64,000 nt of DNA from positions 1 through 64,000 of the forward strand of contig NZ_QWEK01000012.1 of the NCBI RefSeq assembly GCF_009935845.1, read 5' to 3'. Position numbers and translations under genes: made by a program. Of this stretch, positions 26,991 through 36,300 are shown one piece after another (position 1 is the first letter of the stretch; the number at the start of each line of letters is the position of its first letter). Below the pieces are notes generated by a model that had not been told where the DNA came from, made no database searches, and was given only the letters and a program-made list of their open reading frames with translations. Source of the stretch: Pseudoflavonifractor sp. 524-17 (lineage in GTDB: Bacteria > Bacillota > Clostridia > Oscillospirales > Oscillospiraceae).

Positions 26991-28229
26991 TCAGGGATGA
27001 ATTCCGTTGGCCTCGAAGGTCTTGAGCAGCTCCTCCATGCTGGGCCGGACCAGCATGGGCTCTCCGGCGGCCTTGATGCCGTTGGCCACGTCCTTCAGGC
27101 CATTGCCGGTGACTACGCTGACCACGGTGGAGTTCGGGTCCAGGAGGTTGTTTTCCAGGGCTTTCTTCACGCCGGCGGTGCCGGTGACGCCGGCGGGTTC
27201 GCCAAAGACGCCCTGGGTGCGGCCCAGCAGGCGCATTGCGGCCAAAATCTCGTCGTCGGAGACGTTGATCACCAGGCCGTTAGACTCGCGGATGGCCATC
27301 AGGGCCTTGTCCGCGTTCCGGGGCACCCCCACGGCGATGGAGTCCGCCAGCGTATTCTCCTCCATGGGCTGCCAGGGGGTATCGGTCATAATGGCCCGGT
27401 TCAGGGGGCAGCAGCCCTCCGCCTGGACGGAGATGAGCCGGGGCAGCTTGTCGATAAATCCGGCGGCGTACAGGTCCTTGAGGCCCTTCCACGCGCCGGC
27501 GATGGTGCAGCCGTCGCCCACGGATAGGGCGATAAAGTCCGGCACCTGCCAGTTAAGCTGCTCCATAATCTCCAGAGTAACGGTCTTTTTGCCCTCGGAC
27601 AGGTAAGGGTTGATGGCGGCGTTGCGGTTGTACCAGCCCCACTTCTCAATGGCGGCCTTGGACAGCTCAAAGGTGTCCTCATAGGAGCCGTCCACGCTGA
27701 TCACCGTGGCGCCGAAGATGCGCAGCTGGGCCACCTTGCCCTTGGGCGCCCGGGAGGGCACGAAGATATAGGTTGGAATGCCTGCCGCCGCCGCGTTGCC
27801 GGCCAGGCTGGAGGCGGCGTTGCCGGTGGAGGAGCAGGCAATGGTCTTGGCCCCGGCCTCCCGGGCCTTTACCACCGCCATGGCGGAGGCGCGGTCCTTC
27901 AGAGAGGCGGTGGGGTTCTGCCCGTCGTCCTTGACGTAAAGGGTTTTCAGCCCCAGCTCCTTGGCCAGATTGTCCGCCTTGTACAGGGGAGACCAGCCCA
28001 CCCGCAGGGGGGTAGCCGGGGAGTCGGGCTCCACCGGCAGCAGGGGGCGGTAGCGCCACATGGACCACTCCTGGCTCTTGGCCAGGTCGTCCTTGGTAAA
28101 ATGGGCCTTGATGTAGTCGTAGTCGTAGACAATGTCCAGAATCCCGCCGCAGGAACAGGTGGTGGTATGGGGGGTGGCCTCATACTCTTTGCCGCACTTG
28201 ACACACTTTGCGTATTTGACGTTTTTCAT
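26991..28229 (-). CDS. thrC: Threonine synthase
   Basis: PLP enzyme that makes threonine from O-phosphohomoserine. The 412-residue fold-type II protein begins with a rubredoxin-like zinc ribbon (CVKCGKEY ... CSCGG), then a PLP lysine in NPTASLKDRASAMAV (about residue 112) and the phosphate-binding SSTGNAASSLAG. This is the shorter, zinc-ribbon type seen in Clostridia and archaea. It lies alone between two large repeat copies, with its stop codon 27 bp from copy A. A role as cysteate synthase or a related paralogue cannot be excluded without alignment. Confidence 0.88.
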   Translation of the reverse strand: MKNVKYAKCVKCGKEYEATPHTTTCSCGGILDIVYDYDYIKAHFTKDDLAKSQEWSMWRYRPLLPVEPDSPATPLRVGWSPLYKADNLAKELGLKTLYVKDDGQNPTASLKDRASAMAVVKAREAGAKTIACSSTGNAASSLAGNAAAAGIPTYIFVPSRAPKGKVAQLRIFGATVISVDGSYEDTFELSKAAIEKWGWYNRNAAINPYLSEGKKTVTLEIMEQLNWQVPDFIALSVGDGCTIAGAWKGLKDLYAAGFIDKLPRLISVQAEGCCPLNRAIMTDTPWQPMEENTLADSIAVGVPRNADKALMAIRESNGLVINVSDDEILAAMRLLGRTQGVFGEPAGVTGTAGVKKALENNLLDPNSTVVSVVTGNGLKDVANGIKAAGEPMLVRPSMEELLKTFEANGIHP

Positions 28230-28296
28230 GGTGTTCTCCTTACTTTATGAAATGAGCAGGGGGCCCTGCGGGGGGATGGCCCTGCGCGGGCGGCGC

Positions 28297-28713
28297 CCGG
28301 GGCCCTTTCCCGAAAGGGCCCCGGAACCCCAAAGGGCCAGAGGGGGGTTGACCCCCCCTCTGGACTCCCCCATACGGGAGCCCAGGCGGCGCACCGCGCC
28401 GCCACCACTGCCTCAACGCTCTGATAACCTGGCAGTCAACGCAGCCCCAGCTGCGGCCTTGCGCTTACGTTACAATAGAAGAGCCGGGCCTCCCCAGTCG
28501 GCCCGGGGGTAAGTCCCCGGTGATCCTCCCCCCGGGCCGACTTGAGAGGCCCGGCACAGAAATCTTAGTCTGGCAGAAGACCTACGCTGGAATCACGTTG
28601 TCCGCCAAACTCACAAATCAGCATGGCAGTCATCCGGCGCGGTGCGCCGGGCGGGCCCCTCGTATGGGGAAGTCCCGAGGGGGGGCAATCCCCCGCAGGG
28701 GCCCCGCCCGGAG
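28297..28713. repeat. Large hairpin-rich repeat, copy B (two arms)
   Basis: Two arms meet head to head at GCCGGGCCTCC (28483-28493) and AGAGGCCCGGCAC (28545-28557). The left arm is the reverse of the right arms of copies A and D: CCGGGGCCCTTTCCCGAAAG, AGAGGGGGGTTGACC, GGCGGCGCACCGCGCCGCC and GTTACAATAGAAG. It fills the space between the two PLP-enzyme genes. Confidence 0.75.
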
Positions 28714-28715
28714 GG

Positions 28716-28760
28716 CGGAAAAACCAAAAGAGGACGGGGCCGCAGCCCCGCCCTCCTTCC
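28716..28760 (-). terminator. Probable terminator of the PLP-enzyme gene
   Basis: On the minus strand a GGCGGGGC-tgcg-GCCCCGTCC stem is followed by TCTTTTGGTTTTT, about 30 bp after the stop codon. Confidence 0.55.
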
Positions 28761-28790
28761 TATGGGCTACCGGATAAAAATACGCTGGGT

Positions 28791-30266
28791 TTACAGGCTC
28801 TTGAGCAGGCCGGTGGCCTCGTTGAACTGGTTAATCAGCTCGTCCAGATCCTTGGCCTGGTTGTGGACCGCGTCCCAAGTGTTCTCGGTATCGTACCACA
28901 GGTCGTTCAGATCCTTCACGTCTCTGGCCTGCTGCTCCACCCAGGTGTAGTACTTCAGGTTGTGTACGCGCTTGCGCTCCTGATAGGTCAGCTCCAGCAG
29001 GTTGTCGGTCTTCAGGCCCAGCATGTGCAGGTTGTGGTCCAGGGCGGCCTCGTGGGCGTTGTAGGCGCCGTGGGCCTGGTTGAGCTCCTCCACGCGGCTG
29101 CCGTACATGACGGCGGAGTCGGTGAGGACGGTGGCGATCACGTCGTGCTCGGTGAACTCATAGTACTTGGCCATCTTGATGCAGCACAGCACGTTGGCGA
29201 TGCCGGAGATGCCCAGCCAGGTCAGCTTCTCAATGAGGCCGGCGTCCAGGCCCAGCTCTTCCTTCAGGTACTTCTGTCCGTCGGGGGTATTGAACAGGCG
29301 CAGCAGGCGCTGGGAGTCCTCGTCGTCAATGGCGATGGCCATGTCGGTATTCTTCACGTTGTGGATCCAGGGGATATGCTTGTCGCCGATGCCCTCAATG
29401 CGGTGGCCGCCGAAGCCGTTGTTTACGATGGTGGGGCACTGCAGCGCCTCGCCCACGGCCAGCTTCAGGTGGGGATAGAGATCCTTCAGGCGGTCGCCGG
29501 CGGACATGGTACCGGCGGAACCGGAAGTGAAGCAGGCGCCGGACAGCCGGTCGCCGGGGCGCTTGACGGCCTCATACAGATCGGCCAGGGCGTTGCCGGT
29601 GACGTTGTAGTGCCACAGGGGGTTGCCCATCTCCTCAAACTGGTTGAAGATCATGTACTGGGGGTCCTGCTTGAGCTCCCAGGTCTTGTCAAAGATCTCC
29701 TTCACGTTGGACTCGCAGCCAGGGGTGGCGATCACCTCGCCGGCGATGCTCTTCAGCCAGTCAAAGCGCTCCTGGCTCATCTCGGCGGGGAGGATGGCCA
29801 CGGAGTCGCAGGCCAGCAGCTTGGAGTTAAAGGCGCCGCCCCGGCAGTAGTTGCCGGTGGAGGGCCAAACGGCCTTGTGATAGGAGGCGTCGAACTGGCC
29901 GGTGACCAGGCGGGGGGCCAGACAGCCGAAAGATGCGCCCACCTTATGGCAGCCGGTGGGGAACCACTTGCCAGCCATGGCGATGATGCGGCAGGGTACA
30001 CCGGTGAGGGAGGAGGGCAGCTCCACATAGTTGGGCACGGCCTGATAGCCGCCGCCGGACTCCTTGGCCTCGTTCTTCCAAGTGATGCGGAACAGGTTCA
30101 GGGGATTGACATCCCACAGGCCCACGCTCTTCAGCTTGGCCTGGATCTTCTCGGGGATGGTCTCAGGGTGCTGCATCTGAGCGATGGTGGGGATAATGAC
30201 GTTATTCTCCCGGGCCTTTTTAATATTGCGGTCCAAATTTTCGCGGTTGATGCTGAGATCAATCAT
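28791..30266 (-). CDS. Fold-type II PLP-dependent enzyme of unknown substrate
   Basis: A 491-residue relative of cysteine synthase and threonine synthase. The likely PLP lysine is in TGCHKVGASFG near residue 115; a SGSAGTMSAGDRLKDL block near 260 resembles the phosphate-binding loop. It is over 150 residues longer than cysteine synthase and has a C-terminal all-helical region. Related Clostridial proteins are usually just called PLP-dependent protein. The ATG used lies 8 nt after AAGGAGG; an ATG two codons earlier is too near. Upstream on the minus strand is TTGATT-16-TATGAT. Its closeness to thrC suggests amino-acid metabolism. Confidence 0.75.
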   Translation of the reverse strand: MIDLSINRENLDRNIKKARENNVIIPTIAQMQHPETIPEKIQAKLKSVGLWDVNPLNLFRITWKNEAKESGGGYQAVPNYVELPSSLTGVPCRIIAMAGKWFPTGCHKVGASFGCLAPRLVTGQFDASYHKAVWPSTGNYCRGGAFNSKLLACDSVAILPAEMSQERFDWLKSIAGEVIATPGCESNVKEIFDKTWELKQDPQYMIFNQFEEMGNPLWHYNVTGNALADLYEAVKRPGDRLSGACFTSGSAGTMSAGDRLKDLYPHLKLAVGEALQCPTIVNNGFGGHRIEGIGDKHIPWIHNVKNTDMAIAIDDEDSQRLLRLFNTPDGQKYLKEELGLDAGLIEKLTWLGISGIANVLCCIKMAKYYEFTEHDVIATVLTDSAVMYGSRVEELNQAHGAYNAHEAALDHNLHMLGLKTDNLLELTYQERKRVHNLKYYTWVEQQARDVKDLNDLWYDTENTWDAVHNQAKDLDELINQFNEATGLLKSL

Positions 30267-30316
30267 GTCCATGTCCTCCTTAATATAGGGTGCCAAAAGG
30301 TGTGGCTATCCTCTAT

Positions 30317-30344
30317 ATCATATCACAGAAAGGAAATAAATCAA
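30317..30344 (-). promoter_or_regulatory. Promoter of the PLP-enzyme gene
   Basis: Minus strand TTGATT (plus 30339-30344), 16 bp, TATGAT (plus 30317-30322), about 50 bp before the start codon. Confidence 0.5.
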
Positions 30345-30403
30345 GTGGAATCTCAGAATGTAAACTAAATAGTTCGTCCGGCGGGGGCGGGCCGGGAAAG
30401 CCC

Positions 30404-30437
30404 GCGGAAAAAGCGGCGCGGCAAAACGCCGCGCCGC
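30404..30437 (-). terminator. Terminator of the stalk-domain gene
   Basis: Minus strand GCGGCGCGGCG-tttt-GCCGCGCCGC stem followed by TTTTTCC, just after the stop codon. Confidence 0.85.
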
Positions 30438-30460
30438 CCGAGGCCTGGGGTTCCCGACGG

Positions 30461-31744
30461 TTATTGGGTTTTCTGAACCGATACTCCAAAGGTATCCAAA
30501 TACACATACCTGTCTCCGATTTTCTCCACGCTGCCTATGTAGGAGACAGAATAGCCGAGGGCGTCGTAATACAGATTCATGTCTCCTGTGACACTCATGT
30601 GATGGGTAGGTTTAAACCCGCAGCCTTTCAAAATTTTTACATACTCACTCCATTGGTCATCGCTCGCGCTGTATCTGTAAACAATGTGGCCGGTTTTTTT
30701 TGACGCTTCGCTCTTCTCCACTAGGTTTACACCAAAGATTGCGCCAAAATCGGGAACCGTGGGGAACTCCGCATAGGTGGGATACTGTTTCACCCGCTCC
30801 CTTTGTGCCTCTATCTCTGCCAGCTCAGCTTGTACGCCAGCGTACATTGTGCCGGAATCTGAGAGGTTCATCCGGTTGTAGGTGCCAAAAGACCAATTTA
30901 CTTGTCCCGCGCCGGAGTCTATGGATTTGACATAATAATAACCAGTTGCCTCATATGGCTCCATCTCTCCAGTCTTTCGATTCAGACGTTCGTTTATCGT
31001 AAGGGTCAGTACATACGGGTATGTTTTCCCGTTGCTTGGATTGACCATATTCGTCTGAGCCAGTACGGTCCCTTTATATACTCGTATACTGCCTGACGAC
31101 GAATTTTTCACCACTTTTTCCACCTGATTGCCGGTGATGATGAGCTCCTCAGACATCGGATCCCCATCCGTGTTTTTGAAGTCCCCCTTCCACGCACCCT
31201 GGAACAGATCCAGGTTCGCGTCTCCGGTGGACTGGGCGGCCCCGCCGGTCTCAATGAAGATGCCCCGCTGGGCGGACCAATCCACTTTGAAGCCCAACGC
31301 GGTCCCCAGGTCGCGGAGCTTGTAGTAGGTGTACGCCCCGCCCTTGTCGTCCTTGAGCTCGATGGCCTCCAGCTTCACGGCGCTGCCGTTTACCCGGGTC
31401 TCCGCGGCGGAGGTGGTGTAGCTCCGGTCGCCGGAGAAGGGGGTCTGCATCTCCCCGCCGGCGGCGGTGTACCCCTGGCCGGGGAGGATGTTGATGGCCC
31501 CGTCCCACCCCACATTGAACTGGGCGGAGGTGCCGTTGAGGACATAGGCCACGTCCCGCAGCTTCACGTAGTTGGTGGCGTTGCCCTTCTCGTCCTTCAG
31601 GGCGTAGGCCTGAAACTCCACCGCCTTGCCGTCCACCTGCACCGTCTGGGTGGCGGCGTAGGCCGTGCCCCCCGCCGCCGACGCCGGGATCAGCCCCGCC
31701 GTCAGGGCCAGCGCCAGGGCCGCCGGTATGATCTGCTTTCTCAT
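30461..31744 (-). CDS. Secreted stalk-domain (copper amine oxidase N-terminal-like) protein
   Basis: A 427-residue exported protein. A signal peptide (MRKQIIPAALALALTAGLIP...) ends near AYA. Two stalk-type modules follow: VQVDGKAVEFQAYALKDEKG with YVKLRDVAYVLNGT, and a second with VNGSAVKLEAIELKDDKG and YYKLRDLGTALGFKV. The remaining 250 residues have no recognised domain and lower GC than the N-terminal part, which suggests a composite gene. Such modules are common in surface proteins of Clostridia. Start ATG follows GGAGG. Upstream lies a 41-bp tandem palindrome. Confidence 0.8.
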   Translation of the reverse strand: MRKQIIPAALALALTAGLIPASAAGGTAYAATQTVQVDGKAVEFQAYALKDEKGNATNYVKLRDVAYVLNGTSAQFNVGWDGAINILPGQGYTAAGGEMQTPFSGDRSYTTSAAETRVNGSAVKLEAIELKDDKGGAYTYYKLRDLGTALGFKVDWSAQRGIFIETGGAAQSTGDANLDLFQGAWKGDFKNTDGDPMSEELIITGNQVEKVVKNSSSGSIRVYKGTVLAQTNMVNPSNGKTYPYVLTLTINERLNRKTGEMEPYEATGYYYVKSIDSGAGQVNWSFGTYNRMNLSDSGTMYAGVQAELAEIEAQRERVKQYPTYAEFPTVPDFGAIFGVNLVEKSEASKKTGHIVYRYSASDDQWSEYVKILKGCGFKPTHHMSVTGDMNLYYDALGYSVSYIGSVEKIGDRYVYLDTFGVSVQKTQ

Positions 31745-31776
31745 GTTCTGTTCCTCCGTTTCGTTTTGCAGGGCCG

Positions 31777-31858
31777 CTCTTCTTTCGTGCAACGAAAGAA
31801 GAGAAAGGGGCCCCTTTCTCTTCTTTCGTGCAACGAAAGAAGAGAAAGGGGCCCCTTT
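31777..31858. repeat. Two tandem 41-bp units, each with two palindromes
   Basis: Each exact unit has CTCTTCTTTCG-tgcaa-CGAAAGAAGAG followed by the 14-bp palindrome AAAGGGGCCCCTTT. It stands 30 bp upstream of the stalk-domain start codon, within its leader. The repeats touch without spacers. Confidence 0.85.
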
Positions 31859-31903
31859 CTGCCATTATGATACACCGGTTCCCTCCAAAGCGCAACCCCG
31901 AAA

Positions 31904-31928
31904 AACGGGCGGGTTTGGAACCCGCCCG
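31904..31928 (-). terminator. Terminator of the foldase gene
   Basis: Minus strand CGGGCGGGTT-cca-AACCCGCCCG followed by TTTTTCG. A second short hairpin, CAGGTCCC-gcc-GGGACCTG, lies at 31991-32009, nearer the stop codon. Confidence 0.8.
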
Positions 31929-32019
31929 CATAACCTTATGTTATCCGTCAAACGGCCTTGGCACCGTAGGAGCTGGAAGCCGGCTGTGCAGGTCCCGCCG
32001 GGACCTGTCCGCTGTAGCT

Positions 32020-33303
32020 TCACTCCCGTGGGGTCCAGGTGGAGCTGGGCTCCGGGTCGCAGGCGGGCCCGGGCTCAGCGGTTTCCGCGGGGGTGAGGGT
32101 AGCTCTGGGGTCCTGGGTGGGTTCTGGGGTGGCTTCCGCCGCCAGCCGTGCCTCGGCCTCGGCCTGGAGCTCCTGGGTCAGGGCGCTCTGGTTGGCGGAG
32201 AACTCCTTGGGGTCAATGGCGTCGTAGGCGGGGTCCAGGGTGACTGCGGCCTCGTCCAGCCACTGCTGCTGAAGCTCCAGCATCTTGTTTTCACGGAAGG
32301 CGGCGCGGGTCTCGTCGTTGTCCGCGTCCAGGCGGAGAATGATGTGGTAACCGAACTCGCTCTTCACCGGGTCGCTGATCTCCCCCACCTCCAGGGCCAG
32401 GGAGGCGGTCTCAAACTCGGGGACCATCTGGCCGGGCTGGGCCAGGTAGCCGTCGGGAGCGCCCAGATTGCCGTTGGCGTCCCGGCCGTCGTCGCTGCGC
32501 TCGTTCATCTTCTGGTCAAAGAAGGCCTCCCGGTCGTCAGCGGCGCGCAGCTGGGCCGTCAGCTCATCCGCCTCGGCCTTGACGGCCTGGGTCTCGGCCT
32601 CGGAGAAGGCCTCGTACACGGGATAGCCGAAGACGTCTGTCTCCCCGGTTTCCCGGCGGGTGGACAGGAGGATGTGCTTTACCTTATAGTAACCGCTCTC
32701 CTCCAGATAGCCGGCCATTTCCTCCCCGGCAGGCTCTAACGCGCCGTCAGCCAGGAGCTTATCATACACCGCGTCGAAGAGGTAGTAATTTTCCCCCAGC
32801 AAGACGCGGTAGCCCTCCCGAGAAATGCACTGGGCATCCAGGGCCATTTGCAGGGTCATTCCCTGGGCGGCAAGCCCCTCCTCCAGAACGGCCAGTTCCT
32901 GGTCCACCTGGGCCATCTGCTCGTCGGTAACGGACACCCCCAGCTCCTGGGCATGGTTGGCCATCACCCGGTAAAGCTTGGCCAGCTCCAGGGCGTCCTC
33001 CTTCACGTACTGGGCGGCGCTCTTGCCCTCCAGCTCCGCCTCCCAGGCGGCGTCATCGGCCAGATTGCCCATCTGCCGCTGGTAATAGATGCTCTGCCCC
33101 AGCCAGAAGAGGTACTCCTCGGCGGTAATGGGCTGGCCGTCCACCTGGATAAGGACGCTGTCCCGCGGGATGCCCGCCAGGCGGTAGGCCACATCGTCGC
33201 CGCCGGGGGCGGGCGTCTCCGGTTTGCTCTGGCAGCCGGCCATGGAAGCGGCCAGCATCACGCCGGCCAGGCCGGCGCACATCTTCTGTCTTAACTGTTT
33301 CAT
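32020..33303 (-). CDS. PrsA-like peptidyl-prolyl isomerase lipoprotein
   Basis: Extracytoplasmic foldase of the SurA/PrsA type. Signal peptide with lipobox SMAGC (Cys near residue 24); helical SurA-like N-terminal region to about 205; a parvulin domain at about 210-325 (YYKVKHILLSTR ... GNLGAPDGYLAQPGQMVPEF ... SEFGYHIILRLD); and a low-complexity tail rich in Thr, Pro and Glu. The 427 residues are more than the 290 of Bacillus PrsA because of the long N-terminal region and tail. Start 10 bp after the mfd stop codon; both are probably in one transcript. Confidence 0.88.
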   Translation of the reverse strand: MKQLRQKMCAGLAGVMLAASMAGCQSKPETPAPGGDDVAYRLAGIPRDSVLIQVDGQPITAEEYLFWLGQSIYYQRQMGNLADDAAWEAELEGKSAAQYVKEDALELAKLYRVMANHAQELGVSVTDEQMAQVDQELAVLEEGLAAQGMTLQMALDAQCISREGYRVLLGENYYLFDAVYDKLLADGALEPAGEEMAGYLEESGYYKVKHILLSTRRETGETDVFGYPVYEAFSEAETQAVKAEADELTAQLRAADDREAFFDQKMNERSDDGRDANGNLGAPDGYLAQPGQMVPEFETASLALEVGEISDPVKSEFGYHIILRLDADNDETRAAFRENKMLELQQQWLDEAAVTLDPAYDAIDPKEFSANQSALTQELQAEAEARLAAEATPEPTQDPRATLTPAETAEPGPACDPEPSSTWTPRE

Positions 33304-33313
33304 GGGATTCCTC

Positions 33314-36300
33314 CTAGAGTCTGTTTTTTCTCTCAGAGTCTGTATTCACGGCCGCGGCCGGCTCTGCCCCGGCGGGGGAGAGGGCGGCATAGTCCTCCAC
33401 CAGGCGGCGGGCCCATTTCAGGGCGTCCTCTCCCTTTTTCAGCCGCAGGGCAATGGCCGGCTGGTCCCCAGGAAGCACCACCAGCCGGCCCTGGTACTTC
33501 CGCTCCCCGCACAGGACGGACACCTGCTGGAAATCGAAGCGGTCCAGGGCGAAGCGGAGCTGATCCCCCTTCTGGCTGATCTCGATAATGCCGCACTGGG
33601 CGGCGGCGGCGCGCATGAGGGCCACGGCGATAAGATTGTTCACCGTCCTGGGCGGGTCGCCGTACCGGTCAATCAGCTCGTCGGTGAGGTCGTCGGCGTC
33701 CGCCTCGCTGCGGATGGCGGCAATGCGGCGGTAGAGGTCCATGCGCTGCTCCGGGCTGGGGACATAGCGGTCGGGAATGGCGGCGGACACCGTCAAATCG
33801 GCGGAGCACTCGGTGTTTTTGGGAATGGGCTCCCCCCGCTCCTCCAGCACCGCCTCCTCCAGCAGCTTTAAGTACAGGTCATAGCCCACGCTGAGCAGAA
33901 ACCCGCTCTGCTCCGGGCCCAGCACATTGCCCGCCCCCCGGATCTCCAGGTCCCGCATGGCGATTTTGAAGCCGGAGCCAAAGGCGGCGAATTCCCGGAT
34001 AGCGGCCAGCCGCTTGGAGGCTATTTCGGACAGCACCTTACCCCGGCGGAAGGTGAGGTAGGCGTAGGCCCGGCGGCTGGACCGGCCCACCCGCCCCCGG
34101 ATCTGGTGGAGCTGGGCCAGGCCCATCCGGTCCGCGTCCTCAATAATCAGGGTGTTGACATTGGCGATGTCGATGCCGGTTTCAATGATGGTGGTGCATA
34201 CCAGCACGTCCACCTCCCCGTCGCTCATGCGCTTCATCACGTCGTTGAGCTCCTCCTGGGTCATCTTGCCGTGGGCCACCGCCACCTCGGCCGCGTCCCC
34301 CAGCAGCTCTTTGATCCGGGCGGCGGCCCGGGTGATGGTCTCCACCCGGTTGTGGAGGTAGTAGACCTGGCCCCCCCGCTCCAGCTCCCGGCGCATGGCG
34401 TCGGCAAGGATCCCCCAGTCGTGCTCCAGCACGTAGGTCTGCACTGGCTGGCGGTCCATGGGGGGCTCCTCCAGGCTGGACATGTCCCGGATGCCGGACA
34501 GGGCCATGTTCAGCGTCCGGGGAATGGGGGTGGCGGAGAGGGTGAGCACATCCACCTGCTTGGACAGCTCCTTCAGCTTCTCCTTGTGGGCCACGCCGAA
34601 GCGCTGCTCCTCATCCACCACCAACAAGCCCAAATCCTTGAACTTCACATCCTTCTGGAACAGGCGGTGGGTGCCGATGAGCAGGTCAATGCCCCCCTGT
34701 TCCACCCGGCGCAGGGTGTCCTTCATCTGGGCGGGGGTACGGAAGCGGGACACCACGTCAATCTCCACCGGATACTTGGCAAAACGCTGTTTGGCGGAGA
34801 GGAAGTGCTGCCGGGCCAGGACGGTGGTGGGCACCAGAACGGCGGCCTGCTTGCCGTCCAGCACGCACTTCATAATGGCCCGGAAGGCCACCTCGGTTTT
34901 GCCGTACCCCACGTCCCCGCACAGCAGGCGGTCCATGGGCCGGGGCTGCTCCATGTCCGCCTTGATCTCGGCGATGCAGCGAAGCTGGTCGTCGGTTTCG
35001 GCGTACTCGAACTGGTCCTCAAACTCCTTCATCCACTCCGAGTCGGGGGAGAAAGCGTACCCCGGCTGGCGCTGGCGCTGGGCATAGAGCTGAATCAGCC
35101 CCTTGGCCAGATCCTTCACCGCCTTGCGGGCCCGGGTTTTGGCTTTCTCCCAGTCGGCACCCCCCAGCTTGGACAGCTTCTTGGTCTCCTGGGCGTCCTC
35201 CCCGCCGCCGATGTACTTGCTCACCAGATCCAGCTGGGTGGCGGGGACATAGAGCACGTCCGCCCCGGCGTAGGCGATTTTTACATAGTCTTTGTCCACC
35301 CCGTCCACCTGGATGCGCACCATCTCCTGAAAGCGGCCCACGCCGTGGTGCTCGTGGACCACCAGATCCCCGGGGGAGAGGTCGGCGTAGGAGCTGAGCT
35401 TCTCCCGGTTGGTGATCCCCTTTCCCTTGGCCCGGGGGCGCTTGGGAGACGCGGCCTGCCCCTCGGTGAGCACGGCGAAGCGGGCATGGGTGAGCTCCAG
35501 CCCCGCGGACAGTCCGCCCACGGCGATCACCGCCTTGCCGGAGGGGGGCAGCGCGTGGAGGGCGCAGTCCACAGCGGGTTTCAGACTGCTCTGCTCCCGG
35601 AGCAGGGCCTGGAGGTTGTCCGCCCGCTGGGGGGTGGACACCAGCACCACCACCCGGTATCCTTCGTCCAGATAGTGGGACAGGTCGGACACGGCGGTCT
35701 CCAGGCTGGTGCCGTAGGAGGGGAGCTGCTTTACCGCCAGATTCAGCAAAGAGCGGGGGTTTTTGGGGTACTGGGCGGTGGCGAAGGAGTCCAAAAAGAC
35801 CAGGGGCCAGTCCTCCAGCCGGTCCATCAGCTCCCCGGGCGAGCGGGCGGGATGAGCCAGCTCCCCCGCCACAAGGCCCTGCTCCAACAAAGTGTTGATG
35901 TCCTCCCCCAGCTGCCACTGACAGCCGCGGGCCCGCTCCGCCACCCGGGGGCTCTCGCTGAAGAGCACCACCGCGTCCGCCGGCAGATAATCCGCTGCGG
36001 TGGCCATTTCCGGATAGATTAAGGGGAGGTACCGATCCGCCGCGGGGAAAGAGGCCCCGTTGGCCAGCCGTGCCCGGTCCTCCTCCAGCGTCTGGAGCAG
36101 GGCGGCGTTGTCCCCCTTCCGGCGGCGGCAGCGCTCAATGAGCTCCCCCAGCGCCCGGTCCAGGCCCGCCAGGCCCCCGGGGGCCAGCTGGGGCAGCACC
36201 TCGGCGCAGGGGAGGATCTCCGCCTCCTTTTGATTTTCCGTCCGGCGCTGGGTATTGGGGTCGAAGAAGCCGATGGAGTCGATCTCGTCTCCGAACAGCT

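Noticed and set aside
28520-28950. Short open frames within the large repeats (for example at 28520-28950 and 42607-42975)
   Set aside because: They follow from GC-rich palindromes, occur in several frames on both strands and have no ribosome sites. Likeness between copies reflects DNA identity, not protein conservation.
31777-31858. Tandem repeats considered as a CRISPR array
   Set aside because: Units touch with no unique spacers, only two copies are present and no cas gene is near.
34106-36022. Long plus-strand open frame opposite mfd
   Set aside because: Shadow of mfd: repetitive His/Gln/Gly/Leu composition, no start signal and full overlap with a strongly conserved gene.
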